A stretch of 64,000 bases of DNA from Rhynchopus euleeides (taxonomy: Eukaryota; Euglenozoa; Diplonemea; Diplonemida; Diplonemidae), in NCBI GenBank assembly GCA_963210315.1, contig OY723252.1, positions 1,178,001 through 1,242,000 of the forward strand, given 5' to 3'. Every line of letters begins with the position of its first letter. Position 1 is the first letter of the stretch. The notes beneath the pieces are model-generated. The model was not told the origin of the DNA. It saw only the letters and a list, made by a program, of their open reading frames with translations, and made no database searches. Position numbers and translations under genes: made by a program. Of the stretch, positions 47,091 through 58,846 are shown one piece after another.

Positions 47091-47853
47091 CAGGGGGGGG
47101 TCAAATAAACGTACTAAGTACTACTATTCGGCGAACGGGCGGGCCTAAATCGACCTCGCCAAAAAAGTATAAAATGCTTTGCGAGCGAATAGACGTACGT
47201 AGTACGTCTATTCAACTTTTCCTAAAAACACTGTTTGCAGGGGCTCTGCGGGACTATTTGGTCCACCAGGGGCGCGCTGGTCACTGCTGCGTGCCCTGGC
47301 CCGGATCACTTCGTTGAAGGAAGGCCGGGGAGCGCCTGGCTGTGGCCCATCCTCTTGAGGCATTCCGTGAGCAGATGTAAAAAAATCATCGAACACCAGC
47401 CGAAGATATTGGCCCTGTTGGTGGATGTCACAGGTCTACGGTGAGCTTTGTCTGGGGCCATCCGTTCACATCTTCTCGGTGGTGGTGGGGACTGCGGACG
47501 CCGTAGCTGAGGGGAATGCGCGGCGGGCTTCAGCAGTGGTTCTGATGCCTCTGGACCGCATGAGCTTGCGGGTTTGCGGGGCCCGTGCACCCTGGTTCCC
47601 CGAAGTGGCACCAATAGACCTTGTCTCCATTCTTTGCCACAAAGTTTGCGGATTTGTGTGCCCCCTCCACTGGCAGGCGGTCCTCCAAAAAGAAAATCTC
47701 AAAAAAAACGAGATATTCCCCAAAAAAACGGGTGTACAAAGTAAGTACTTGTATTCAACGGCCCAACGTGCCCCAGAGCCCCAAAAAAATAAGTACTACT
47801 ATTCGGCTAAGTACTACTATTCAACTAAGTACGTTTATTCGACCCCCCCCCTG
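47091..47853. mobile_element. Tc1/mariner-like element, copy 2
   Basis: Identical copy of 36771-37533 including the flanking TA dinucleotides; carried along by the tandem duplication, not independently inserted. Confidence 0.7.
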
Positions 47854-48474
47854 TAACGGTCTGACCACCTGTTTGGGTTTACCCCGCTTGTCGCGCGCAG
47901 GCTGTGAGACGGCAGTTCGCAAGATTGGTTGGTTGGCAGCCTCAGTTTCAGGCACGGCAGCATGCGGCTCAATCTTGGCTCCATCAATATGCTCCTGCTC
48001 GAGCTTCGGCAAATAGCGATGCTGGTCGTAGTAGATAGTTTGCTGTGCACGTGGTTCGTTCCGCTGTGCAGATCCTGCCAGGTAAGCACTATGACTTCAC
48101 AACCTGTGCTGCGGACAGCGCTTCGGGAGCCTCAGAAAGGCACCACAATTCCAAAGGCGGGGGGGCACGGGGCTAATTCGGGCGCCAAAAAAAAGTGTGG
48201 TATGTAATCCTGGCGGGGAACCACAACCGGCAGAATGTAAAAACGCCAACAACAAAAGCTATCATGTAGAAAGAACGAAACACTAGTGCAGAAGCTCTCA
48301 ACCGGACAACAAGGAAAGGCAGACACACAGCACATCCCGGTAGAGACGAATCACACGAGTCCGCAGGGCACAAAACCGCTGACATTTTAGGGGGGGGGGG
48401 CCCGGGGGGGGGGGGGGGGGGCGGAGGGCGACAGCGTGAGGCTAGGTATGTGGTGCCTGGTCAGAATAGAGGGC

Positions 48475-49866
48475 TCAGCACACCGTGCATCTGCACCTTG
48501 AGTCTGACGCCCCCAGGAGGCGAGTGCGCTGCCCTTGGCCCGTTCCCGCCTCACACAGGTAGTCCAGAAGAGACACTTTCCGACTTTGGCAACTGCAGCC
48601 CCTTTGCGCCTCCTCCACCTGCCGCATGCTCTGCAGCACCTGTTGCTCCGTCATTGTCCTGCTGACACCAGTGGCAGGCGGCCCATACCCGAATCCCAGA
48701 AAGCCCAACCACAGTTCCTCGCTGGACACAAACAACAACTCGCCATCAAATGTCTCGGTGTAGCGTTGAGATGACCTGTGTGGCACGGTGCCAAAAGGAC
48801 CGATTGTCCGTGTGTTGGTGCTGAATCCGAAAACACCGAGAGGCTCGTTCCAGGTGTCCGCGGACATCACAGTGTCCACACCGGTGATGAACTCGTCGCC
48901 ACCCAGAGCTACAGTCTCGAAGCAGAGATTCTCATTATGTCGATCATTCATGGAAACAGTCTGCTTGTGTCGCAGGTACGTCCCGTCAGTGTAGGCGACA
49001 CCGATCCCCGAAACAAAACTTCTCGAGTGACTGATGGAAGATAGGGTGACACACACACCGCAGATACGTGCACGGAGGTGCACACCTTCTGCACTGTCGT
49101 CGCAGAGATCCGTCCCAATGGCATTCTCAGGGAAGTGGTGCAGTGGAGTGCGACACACACGCGGGACATCGACAGGGCGTCCGTACCCAAAGCCGATCTG
49201 AGTAACAGAGTTGTTCGACACCCGCCCTTTGACGTACATCAGCTCGTTGCCTGCACCGAAGTCGGTGGAGAAGACAGTGCGGATCCCTTCGTGAGTGTGG
49301 GCTCCGAACGGTCCCAGTTCGCGCTTGTTGGTGATGAAGGTGATGCTCTGCCAAGAGACAGCCACACACCAGCCCCTCACCCCCGTCACATGTTCATCCT
49401 CGTCAAGGGGGATGTGTGTGTTACTGGAGCTCATGAACTTCACACTCCCGTGACTCACACACATCCCGTTTGCGTAAGTGAGGGCCAGTCCCTTCTTCAC
49501 CTCAGTGATGTCAGTGAACCACACTGTAAAGTCGATGGCGACGAGACGACCCCAGGACGCTGCCTCAGCTCCATCATCAAAGGTAGCTCCGTCTTCAGGG
49601 CCGAAGGGTCCGAAGAAGGTGTCTTGCTGGATGACCACCAGCTCGACCGTCGCACCAGCCTCTAGCGGGGTGTGCTGCAGGAGCGTGTCGTCGCCGCCCA
49701 GCCCCTCGCCGCTGCCTGCCAAGCGCAGCAGCACATCGCCCGTCACGTGCCCCTCCGGACACAGGCAGCGCACAGCCTTGTCACGCAGGCTGCTCACCGT
49801 CTCATCGTGGTCTGCCTCCACGGGCACACGCACATCTGTGCCGGCAAGGCAAGCAAACACCTCCAT
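48475..49866 (-). CDS. Lectin A copy 2
   Basis: Identical protein to 38154-39545: 463 aa, start ATG at 49866, ending CRCTVC. The homopolymer length difference between units lies just beyond its 3' end, near 48400. Confidence 0.82.
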   Translation of the reverse strand: MEVFACLAGTDVRVPVEADHDETVSSLRDKAVRCLCPEGHVTGDVLLRLAGSGEGLGGDDTLLQHTPLEAGATVELVVIQQDTFFGPFGPEDGATFDDGAEAASWGRLVAIDFTVWFTDITEVKKGLALTYANGMCVSHGSVKFMSSSNTHIPLDEDEHVTGVRGWCVAVSWQSITFITNKRELGPFGAHTHEGIRTVFSTDFGAGNELMYVKGRVSNNSVTQIGFGYGRPVDVPRVCRTPLHHFPENAIGTDLCDDSAEGVHLRARICGVCVTLSSISHSRSFVSGIGVAYTDGTYLRHKQTVSMNDRHNENLCFETVALGGDEFITGVDTVMSADTWNEPLGVFGFSTNTRTIGPFGTVPHRSSQRYTETFDGELLFVSSEELWLGFLGFGYGPPATGVSRTMTEQQVLQSMRQVEEAQRGCSCQSRKVSLLDYLCEAGTGQGQRTRLLGASDSRCRCTVC

Positions 49867-50319
49867 CGTGTGGTCCCGACACCCAAGACCGACACCCACT
49901 CCCTGCAGGGTTCACATGTGCCAGTGTGTGCGGTGGGGTCACGGTTACAAGGGGCAGGCACCTCAGTTTCCTCAACATGACTCAGGGCAAGGGGTGGGAG
50001 GGGAGTGGCTGCGGGGTAACAGGAACTGTTGCCTGCGGGGACGGTCCTATGCAAGTACCGCCCAGGCCGAAGAATGAGACTGGGCTAGGGTATGGCACGA
50101 CTCGATGGGAACTTCCGATGGCAGGTCGTGCGCAGGAGTTTGTTGGCAAATCGAAGAAACGCATCTCACAGCACTGATCCCGGAATCACAAACACTAACA
50201 CGTCCCACATCAAAATCACAATCCCTCGCACCTGTCTCTGAAACCCGCCTACACACGAGTCCGGCAACGGGAAGTCGAACAGCGTGAGGCTAGGTGTGTG
50301 GTGCCTGGTCAGAATGGGC

Positions 50320-51693
50320 TCAGCACACCGCGCATCCGCAGCCTGAGTCTTTCGCCTCTGGCACAGGAATGGGCTGCAGTTGGCCTGTTCCCGTCTCACT
50401 CAGGTAGTCCAGAAGAGACACACTCCGTTGCTCCTTGGACGCCCTCCGGACCTCCTCCTCCACCTGCCGCATGCTCTGCAGCATCTGTTGCTCGGTCATT
50501 GTCCTGCTGACACCGGTGGCAGGCGGCCCATGCCCGAATCCCAGAACGCGCAGCCACCTCGACTCGCTGGACACAAACAACAACTCACCATCGAAGGTAT
50601 CGGCGAAGCGTTCGCCTGACTGGGAGCCAAAAGGACCGATTGTGCGCTTGTTCGTGGTGAAGCCGACTTGTGCCACAGGATAGTCCGAAGTATTCCAGTT
50701 CATCCGAGTCTCCACACCGGTGATGAACTCGTCGCTGCCCAAAGCAACTGTGTTGAGGCGGACACCCTTCTGAGAATTGACATTCACGGAAAAAGTCTGG
50801 CTGTGTCGAAAGTAGGTCCCGTCAGTGTAGGCAACACCGAGACCAGAAACAAGACCCGGATCCGAGTCATCAAAATCAGAAACGGTGACACACACACCGC
50901 AGATACGTGCACGGAGGTGCACACCTTCTGCACCGTCGTCATCGAGAGACCACCCGCTGACATTGTCATGGACGTGGTGCAGTGCAGTGCGACGCACACG
51001 CGGAACATCGACAGGGCGTCCGTACGCAAAGCCGATCTGAGTAACAGAGTTGTTCGACACCCGCCCTTTGACGTACATCAGCTCGTTGCCTGCACCGAAG
51101 TCGGTGGAGAAGGCGGTGCGGTTCCCTTCGCGAGTGGGGGCTCCGAACGGTCCCAGTTCGCGCTTGTTGGTGATGAAGGTGATGCTCTGCCAAGAGACAG
51201 CCACACACCAGCCCCTCACCCCCGTCACATGTTCATCCTCGTCAAGGGGGATGTCCTGCGTACGTTTGGTCAGAAACTTCAGATTCCCATGTGTCACTCT
51301 CCTCCCGTTGGCGTAAGTGAGGGCCAGTCCCAGCTTCACCGCTGTGGGCAGGGCCATGCACACAGCGACGGCGATGTGGACAACACGACCCCAAGACGTT
51401 GTCTCAACACCATCGTCGAAGGCGACCCCCTTGTCAGCACCGAAAGTGTCTCGCTGGATGACCACCAGCTCGACCGTCGCACCAGCCTCAAGCGGGGTGT
51501 GCTGCAGGAGCGTGCCGTCGCCGCCCAGCCCCTCGCCGCTGCCTGCCAAGCGCAGCAGCACATCGCCCGACACGTGCCCCTCCGGACACAGGCAGCGCAC
51601 AGCCTTGTCACGCAGGCTGCTCACCGTCTCATCGTGGTCTGCCTCCACAGGCACACGGACATCTGTGCCGGCAAGGCAAGCAAACACCTCCAT
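50320..51693 (-). CDS. Lectin B copy 2
   Basis: Identical protein to 39999-41372: 457 aa, start ATG at 51693, ending CGCAVC. Confidence 0.82.
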   Translation of the reverse strand: MEVFACLAGTDVRVPVEADHDETVSSLRDKAVRCLCPEGHVSGDVLLRLAGSGEGLGGDGTLLQHTPLEAGATVELVVIQRDTFGADKGVAFDDGVETTSWGRVVHIAVAVCMALPTAVKLGLALTYANGRRVTHGNLKFLTKRTQDIPLDEDEHVTGVRGWCVAVSWQSITFITNKRELGPFGAPTREGNRTAFSTDFGAGNELMYVKGRVSNNSVTQIGFAYGRPVDVPRVRRTALHHVHDNVSGWSLDDDGAEGVHLRARICGVCVTVSDFDDSDPGLVSGLGVAYTDGTYFRHSQTFSVNVNSQKGVRLNTVALGSDEFITGVETRMNWNTSDYPVAQVGFTTNKRTIGPFGSQSGERFADTFDGELLFVSSESRWLRVLGFGHGPPATGVSRTMTEQQMLQSMRQVEEEVRRASKEQRSVSLLDYLSETGTGQLQPIPVPEAKDSGCGCAVC

Positions 51694-52861
51694 CGTGTGG
51701 CCCCGACACCCAACTTCCTGCGCCTGTATCTGCGGTGGGGCAGCAGTTGCGGAGACAGTGACGGGTGCGACACATGCAAGTGCTCAGCATGCAGGGTGCT
51801 GCACAGGCAGTGGGGCCGAACAGGACAGGGGGAGAGGTGGGGGCGTGGAGGTGGAGGGTGTGCGGGTGTGGGTGTGGCAGGCTCATGCAAGATCCTCCAT
51901 CAAATGCGGCGTTATCGGTGCTGCAGCAGAACAGGCTGGCTGGCCTGCAGGCTGCGATCACTTTATAGAATGTCCCGGTGACACTCTGCTGCTTGCGTGC
52001 TTGGGTTGCTCCTTGTCATGCTGAGGCTAGCGAGAAGTGAGGCGAGAACGGCAGTATTGTCGTTCAGGAGACCCGAGACCCGGGCTGGACCAACACGGAC
52101 ATTCTGGCAGTTCATGAGAAACTATATTGGCATCTAAGCAGAGAGGCCAAGACACGACAAACTCCTTGCGCTCCATTCTAACCAGTCTTGAGTCACTTCG
52201 ATGTCTCAAGGGTCTGGCATGGCTTCATATTCTGAAGATGTGCAGTGCACGTTGAGAAGAGAAATGTGAGATGGCAACTGCGGACAGCTGCATCGCGCCC
52301 GACAGGAAGCTCCGGCCGGGTGGCAAAACGGAACACATAATACCGAAGTGGGAAGAGGAGGGGTTGGGGTGGAGAAATGCGCGTGGGGGGGATGGGGGAG
52401 GGAAGGGGAACAACAACAAAACAACAACAGCAAATGGGGTGTGCGGAAGAGAAGAGCAGGAGGGCAGGAGGCTGCAAAGTCTTCTTCTTGAGGATACCTC
52501 CTGCTTCTCGTTGCCCAACAAGGCTCGCTTCTGCCGCACACCCAAAAACAGAAATGGGGTCGATAGTCGACAAAATGGATGGGATACCCCACGCTGACAG
52601 CATATTGGCAATGCAGTTGCGTGGGGTCTTCGTTTGCATTTCTCTGAGCCCCTCCCCCACCAAGTCCGACCTACCTTCACCTTCACCTTCACCCACACAC
52701 CAGCCAACACAGGCTTGCACACATTAGTCTAGGAAGGGCGTGACGGACAGGTCACGCTGAGCAATGTATTACGAGAGCACACACTCCATCGAGGTGGCAT
52801 CTAGCACGTCACAGACACATCCACGTGGCAGAAGTGGCTTCGCCACTGGCACGTCACAGAC

Positions 52862-55180
52862 ACATCCCACGACAGCACAAGGCGATCAGGCCTCCATGTT
52901 CTCCTCGTGGACGTGTTCCTTGCTGGTGGTGACGTCGTGCACCACCTTGTGGCAGACGTGCCCGCCGACAACCTCCTCCGTCACCTTGCGCTCGGCGTGG
53001 AGGTGGTCCCCGTTGATCACAGAGTCGATCACAGTCGTCGTCTCCTTCCCGTTCGTGATGACGGTGAGGTCCTCGCACTCCTGCCCGTCCGGACCCTCCT
53101 TCTCGACCAGCTCGGTGTGGATGCGCTCCCCGTTCACCTGCTTGTCGGTCGTGACACGCAGCTCAGACACCATCCCGGCGTCAGACGTCGTCGTCGCGTT
53201 TGTCACCTCCTTGTGGAACGACTCGCTCGGCTTGTCGGTGATGACAGTCTCCTCGTGCAGGTGTGCGTTCCCCACGTCCGCATCGTGCACGATCTGCGTC
53301 ACGTGTCCGCCCTTCACGTTCTTCTCCGTCACCTGCGTCTCCTCGTGCACGTGCACACCGTCGACGTCCTTGTCCACAACCTCCTTGTGCACGTGCTGCC
53401 CGCTCACGGCCTTGTCAACAACAGTCGAAGTCTCCTTTGCGTCAGTGATGACGGTCTTGTCGGCGCACTCAACACGCCCGTCAGGAAGCTCCTTCTCGAC
53501 CATCTCGGTGTGGATGTGCTCCCCGTTCACATCCTTGTCGGTCGTGACGCGGAGAACAGACACGTCACCTGCAGCAGTGGCCTTCGTCGTCGTCGTCACC
53601 TCCTTGTGGAAGTTGTCCTCCTTCTTGTCGGTGATCGTCTTCTCCTCGTGCAGGTGCTTGTCGCCCTTCGTTGCGTCACGCACCACCTGTGTGATGTGCT
53701 CACCGTCGACGTCACGCTCAGTCACAGTCACGTCCTCGTGGATGCGCTGGTCACCGACAGCAACGTCCCTGTGCACCTCCTTCACGCGCTTCCCGTCAAC
53801 GTTCTTGTCCACGACCTCCGTCTCCTCGTGCACGTGCACGCCGCAAACGTCCTTGTCCACAACCTCCTTGTGAACGTGCTGCCCGCTCACAGCCTTGTCA
53901 ACAACAGTCGAAGTCTCCTTCGCGTCAGTGATGACAGTCTTGTCGGCACACTCAACACGCCCGTCAGGCAGCTCCTTCTCGACCATCTCGGTGTGGACGT
54001 GCTCCCCGTTCACGTCCTTGTCGGTCGTGACGCGGAGAACAGACACGTCCCCTGCAGCAGTGCTCTTCGTCGTCGTCGTCACCTCCTTGTGGAAGTTGTC
54101 CTCCTTCTTGTCGGTGATCGTCTTCTCCTCGTGCAGGTGCTTGTCGCCCTTCGTTGCGTCACGCACCACCTGTGTGATGTGCTCACCGTCGACGTCACGC
54201 TCAGTCACAGTCACGTCCTCGTGGATACGCTGGTCACCGACAGCAACGTCCCTGTGCACCTCCTTCACACGCTTCCCGTCGACGTTCTTGTCCACGACCT
54301 CCGTCTCCTCGTGCACGTGCACACCGTCGACGTCCTTATCCACAACCTCCTTGTGAACGTGCTGCCCGCTCACCGACTTGTCAACAACAGTCGAAGTCTC
54401 CTTCGCGTCAGTGATGACAGTCTTGTCCTCGGACTCGATGCGGCCGTCAGGAAGCTCCTTCTCGACCATCTCGGTGTGGATGTGCTCCCCGTTCACATCC
54501 TTGTCGGTCGTGACGCGGAACTCGGAGATCTCGCCTGCGGGCGTGGTGGTGGTGGTGTGCGTCACCTCCTTGTGGAAGTTGTCCTCCTTCTTGTCCGTCA
54601 CGACGGTCTCGGCGTGGATGTGCTGGTCGCCCTTGTCCACATTCTTCACGATCGTCTTGATGTGCTCGCCGTTCACGTCACGCTCGATCACCTCCGTCTC
54701 CTCGTGCACGTGCACACCGTCGACGTCCTTGTCCACAATCTCCTTGTGCACGTGCTGCCCATTCGCGTCCTTGTCAATCACTGTCGACGTGACGCCGACC
54801 TTCGTGATGACGGTCTTGTCCTCGGACTCGATGCGGCCGCCAGGCAGCTCCTTCTCGACCAGCTCGGTGTGGATGTGCTCCCCGTCCAGATCCTTGTCAG
54901 TCGTGACGTGGAGCTCCAGGTACTCGCCCTCCGGTGTGCGCTTCGTCACGTTCACAACCTCCTTGTGAAAGTTGTCCTCCTTCTCGTCCGTCACGACAGT
55001 CTCCTCGTGCACGTGCACGGGGCCGTCCTGGAAGTCGCGCACCACCTGCTTCACGTGAGCCCCAGCCACGTTCATCTCCGTCACGCTGCTGGACTGTGCA
55101 ATGCTCGACATTGTTTGAGTGGTGGGTGGGTGGGTGGGTGCTTGGTTGTTTGGGTCAATGTTATCTGCAGGTGTGGTGTG
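52862..55180. repeat. Partial third array unit
   Basis: Matches 32221-34540 and 42541-44860 up to about 55180, where similarity stops within a GTGTGGTGTG run. It carries a few substitutions absent from units 1 and 2: A for C near 54799, and changes in the microsatellite leader near 55141-55152. No lectin follows. Confidence 0.88.
52886..55111 (-). CDS. His-x-His repeat protein, copy 3
   Basis: 741 aa from the ATG at 55111, identical to copies 1 and 2 except one Gly-to-Val change (ITKVGVTS for ITKGGVTS). About 70 bp upstream of the ATG the flank becomes unrelated to the other copies, so this copy may be under different control or lack its promoter. The abrupt loss of similarity outside the coding region supports MSSIAQ as the true start. 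Confidence 0.75.
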   Translation of the reverse strand: MSSIAQSSSVTEMNVAGAHVKQVVRDFQDGPVHVHEETVVTDEKEDNFHKEVVNVTKRTPEGEYLELHVTTDKDLDGEHIHTELVEKELPGGRIESEDKTVITKVGVTSTVIDKDANGQHVHKEIVDKDVDGVHVHEETEVIERDVNGEHIKTIVKNVDKGDQHIHAETVVTDKKEDNFHKEVTHTTTTTPAGEISEFRVTTDKDVNGEHIHTEMVEKELPDGRIESEDKTVITDAKETSTVVDKSVSGQHVHKEVVDKDVDGVHVHEETEVVDKNVDGKRVKEVHRDVAVGDQRIHEDVTVTERDVDGEHITQVVRDATKGDKHLHEEKTITDKKEDNFHKEVTTTTKSTAAGDVSVLRVTTDKDVNGEHVHTEMVEKELPDGRVECADKTVITDAKETSTVVDKAVSGQHVHKEVVDKDVCGVHVHEETEVVDKNVDGKRVKEVHRDVAVGDQRIHEDVTVTERDVDGEHITQVVRDATKGDKHLHEEKTITDKKEDNFHKEVTTTTKATAAGDVSVLRVTTDKDVNGEHIHTEMVEKELPDGRVECADKTVITDAKETSTVVDKAVSGQHVHKEVVDKDVDGVHVHEETQVTEKNVKGGHVTQIVHDADVGNAHLHEETVITDKPSESFHKEVTNATTTSDAGMVSELRVTTDKQVNGERIHTELVEKEGPDGQECEDLTVITNGKETTTVIDSVINGDHLHAERKVTEEVVGGHVCHKVVHDVTTSKEHVHEENMEA

Positions 55181-56870
55181 TGGTGTGTATGTGTCGGCAC
55201 ATGCGAGAGGGCTGCTCCGCACACAACCCTGAGTGGGTCGGGGCTGAGGGTCCGGGGCATGGGGGCCTGCAACATCTTCCACCATTTCCAGCCCCGCGTC
55301 GGTCCTGGCGTTATGGCTGCGCCCTGTCTCTGGTTCCCACAAGGGCAGAACCAGGGCAGGACACTTTGTGTAACAAGAAGGATCAGAAGACAAGTCCGTT
55401 TGCTGAAGAATATGGAATGTGGAGGGAGGTGGACAGGGGGGCGGGGGAGGTCAAGAATAAAGAGGGTGTCCAGGGAGAGGGGTCTGGTTTCCGGTCTGCC
55501 CAAGTGGGGGTGCCTCTTGGGTCAGCGCACTCTGTGCACCTCCAGCAACGGGAATCTGTTCTCTGCTTCCCTCGCCCGTTCCGAAGAATGGGCCGCTGTA
55601 TGCGCAGCAAAACACACAACACAGTTTCTTCTTCTTTCTCGTCGAATCTTCACCTTGAGGCCTGCCACAGCGTCGTTCTTCCCTCTCCAATGCCTCTTCC
55701 TCTTCTGTTTCCCAGGTTGCTGTCAGAGAGCACCATCTCTGCTGACCTCTCCTGGTTTGCTGCCTTGTTTGGGCATTTATTGTTGGGCTTCCTGAGCCCT
55801 CAGAAGACACATGCTGCAAATTACGTTTTAGAGTATCACGATATCGAACGTACCGGCACATCGTGCACCGGTCTTCACTGGGTTCGCTTTGTGCAACCTC
55901 ACGGAGGTTTTCATTGCCATTCCCACTTCAGGTGCGCTCCCCTTCGACCCGGTGTCGACGAATACGAACGCCGCCTGGGAGGGTGCGAGGCGAGTTACCG
56001 ACCTCTCGCAGTGGCAGTTCTGCCGAACCACTGCGGGTCAGTTCTACCCTCATTGGGTGTCCCTTAATTGCTGGAGTTCCTTCTTGGATGTCTCAACACA
56101 ATGGACCCATGAATCCCATGGTCTCTACCAAGGCTTGGGTGCACCTGAGCAGGCCAGCCTGGTTGGTGAGGGGTGGGGGGAACGGATGAAATACGTTGCT
56201 CGAAGCCCACGAATGAATCTTCAAGAATAGGGCGGAAGAGAAGGGGAGGGGGGAGGGGGGGGGATAACAGTTTTTTTGTTTTCCGTAACGAATGAGATGA
56301 GTCGCTTCCTTCGGAGGATCCTTGAAATCGGTAGTGGACAGTAGCGGACAGGGCGGACATTTCCTTGTGGAAAAAGTGCCCGAAAAAAAAAATTCGAAAA
56401 GGTCCCCCTTACAGAATTAGCCTTTTTTCAAAAAATCGGAAAATTTCGGACCGCAATTTGTACCCAAGAAAGTGCCGAATTTTCGGACTTGGTCCGATTT
56501 GAACGATTTCCGTGCCTCTTGCAACCCCCATGAGGGGGGGGCTGCTGTTTCGGGTTCTTCCGGTGGTACATGCTGGGGTGTCAGGACAGGGAATCCTGCT
56601 CGCTGTACCCGGTGATCCCTGACGCAGCCAGGAAGTGGAGAGCCTTGGAACCCTGGTTGAGGCCTGTAACACCCGGCCTTCCTGCCACTTGTGGCATTGT
56701 GGAGTGGAGGTGGTTATGGAGAAGGTTCTCTCTCCGTCCGGTCGAGCACAACCGTCCTCTCCAGCCAGGGGTCATCTACTTTCCAAACAAGGGCCAGGAA
56801 CATGCTCAAACAAACCAATTGATCAGAAAATCTGGCTTGCCGTGGAATCATTGAGCATTGGGGAGTGGTT
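55181..56870. other. Unique flank right of the array, no assigned gene
   Basis: A plus-strand ORF at 55889-56230 (113 aa, MCNLTEVFIAIPTSGALPFD onwards) has balanced composition and could be part of an exon: a C/T tract ending CCCAG lies upstream near 55713. I recognise no family and see no partner exon. Minus-strand reading gives nothing. Confidence 0.3.
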
Positions 56871-56879
56871 TGCCCCCTT

Positions 56880-57335
56880 GCTGCGTATGACATGTCCATT
56901 TTTGACGATTTTTGGGCAGAATTTGGTGCGTGGGACCTTTCGATTTTCATGATTTTTTCGGAATTTTCGTGGGGACCGGTACCCCATTTGAGGGCCAAAA
57001 ATCTCATTTCCGAGGCCTGGGAATGGTCGCAGTGGCCTCAGATGTCCAAAAACGTTCAATTGACCTCTCCTCGAAAAAAAATTCGAAAGGTCCCCCCGAC
57101 TGGCACCCCGGATTAGGACATGTCTCTGGGGGTGTCCGGGGGGCATTTTTGGCCCATTCTTGGCTGGGGAAAATGGGCCATTTTTCACGATTTTTTCGGT
57201 TTTTTGTCCGGACCGGCACCGCATTTGAGGGGCAAAAATCTGATTTCCGAGGCCCGGGAATGGTCGCAGTGGCTTCATTTGGCCAAAAACGTTCAATTTA
57301 CCCTTCCCCAAAAAAAAAATTCGAAAGGGTCCCCC
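56880..57335. repeat. ~240-bp tandem repeat, two units
   Basis: Two imperfect copies share GATTTTTTCGG, GGACCGG.ACC.CATTTGAG, ATTTCCGAGGCC.GGGAATGG, CAAAAACGTTCAATT and AAAAATTCGAAAGG.TCCCC, with the second about 240 bp after the first. A related end block is near 56380. No gene. Confidence 0.65.
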
Positions 57336-57424
57336 TCAGGCGTGTATCTATTTCACGGAATGAAAATAGGAATTTGGGGGGAAAATATTTTTTTGCGCTA
57401 TTTTTTTTGCACTTTTTTCCTTTG

Positions 57425-57700
57425 GATTTTATTGTGACCCTACTTGGTATTGGCAGAAATTTTTTATGTTCCCGGTCTTGGAGGTGCTCAAACATTCAAA
57501 AGAACACATTTTCCGTGGCCAAAAAATTTTTTGCACCCGGAGGTGGGGATGGGGGTGGTGGTCACTACTTTTTTGCACCATTTTGCTTTAGGTTTTATTG
57601 TGACCCTACTTGGCATTGGCAGAATTCTTTTATGTTCCCGGTCTTGGATGTGCTCAAACAGTCAAAAGAACACATTTTCCGGGTGCAAAAAAATGTTGCC
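57425..57700. repeat. ~167-bp tandem repeat, two units
   Basis: TTTTATTGTGACCCTACTTG starts at about 57428 and 57594. Each unit continues through GGCAGAA.T, TATGTTCCCGGTCTTGGA, GTGCTCAAAC and CAAAAGAACACATTTTCCG. The TGACCC.ACT and CAAAAGAAC words recall the satellite at 3351-4365. Confidence 0.65.
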
Positions 57701-57765
57701 CCTGGGGGGTGGAGAGGGGGGTCGGAGGGCGGTGGTGTGAGAGGCTTGCTCTCGAGCTCAAACCA

Positions 57766-57832
57766 ACAGATGTTCACTACCGTGGCCTCCGGCGGCTGGG
57801 GGGCTCCGCCCCCCAGACCCCCCTGTGGCGTG
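57766..57832 (+). repeat. 64-bp GC element, copy 4
   Basis: AACAGATGTTCACTACCGTG, then the hairpin CTGGGGGGC-TCC-GCCCCCCAG and ACCCCCCTGTG. A clean consensus copy. Confidence 0.75.
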
Positions 57833-57923
57833 TCTTTGCGCGACAATTTATCGTCCCCCCATGCGACATGTGCTATCTGTCAGTTGTGTTGTACTTGAGC
57901 GTATGCGACTATGGAGCCAGGCC

Positions 57924-57990
57924 AACAGACGTTCGCTACCGTGGCCTCCGGCGGCTGGGGGGCTCCGCCCCCCACACCCCCCTGTGGCAT
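57924..57990 (+). repeat. 64-bp GC element, copy 5
   Basis: As copy 4, with AACAGACGTTCGCTACCGTG and a single change (CACAC for CAGAC) that removes the last pairs of the stem. Confidence 0.75.
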
Positions 57991-58840
57991 GTGCCTGGTC
58001 TTGGAGCCAAGCCCTTGCGCGTACGGGGCTGCGGCATGTCGGTTCCAGCACCCTCGCGGGAGGCTGGGCCCGAGCACTGATCTCTAAGAGACGAACCACC
58101 TTGCGAATGCGATCGGGTTTGCGGGCTTGCGGCCATGACATCTCGAAAGGGTCGTCGTGGGCCCGTGATCATGTTTCGGGTTCGACTTGGTGGGCATCCG
58201 TGGCGATTCGCGGAACCACGTGTATGTGTGCGAGGAAGCAAAGAGATAACACACCAGGAGCCACGCAGCACCAGGTCGACCTGGATCTGATCGAGCTCAG
58301 GGGGAAGGAAGCACAGTCACCAAAGTGATATCACCGCCGGCCTCAACCACCAAACTGCAACCGCAGAAGTTCCGCTATTCTCACAAGGGAAGGCGCCCTG
58401 GGATGTAGCAGTGATTTGTGTGCAGCGCCATCAAGTGACACTGACCGCCTTGAACAGAGAGGTAGTGTACAGATGGCGAGCAGTGGGAGGGCGTGCTGTG
58501 TCCTTCCACTTCCCCATCTACCTCCATTCGTTCACCGTTGTTGATAGCGATTTTTTCGCCATTTTTTCGAATCGTATGCATCGGTCAGGCCGAGTGAATC
58601 AAAATAGCGCAAAAATCACACCAAAATCTGTGTCTGAGGCACAGAAATCGTGCAAAAAAGCACCCAAAAAAAGTGCAAAAAAACCAAAATAGGATTTCGA
58701 AAATTGGCCAAAATACCCCCAAAATAGAGCCACACCTGGTCCCCCTACAAATCGCCGGTCTTAGGAGCAAAAAATTTGGGCACCCAGATTTCAAAAATTT
58801 TCAAACTATTTTCTGGACCAAAAATCAAACTATTGAGGTC
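57991..58840. other. Gene-free stretch
   Basis: Overlapping ORFs on both strands come from GC-rich repeat sequence. From about 58550 the DNA is A-rich with CAAAAAA runs. Nothing recognisable. Confidence 0.4.
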
Positions 58841-58846
58841 CTGGCC

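Larger units (their letters stand above)
42541..52861. repeat. Tandem array unit 2 (10,321 bp)
   Basis: Same content as 32221-42540 base for base where I compared, except one more G in the homopolymer before 48421. Coordinates shift by 10,320 before that point and 10,321 after it. Confidence 0.92.

Noticed and set aside
52907..55795. Long plus-strand ORFs (764-962 codons) opposite the His-x-His genes
   Set aside because: They are antisense shadows. Codon bias of the repeat leaves the complement open, and the product is a monotonous Leu/Val/His/Asp string. The minus frame has the structured repeats, and its start is conserved where flanks diverge.
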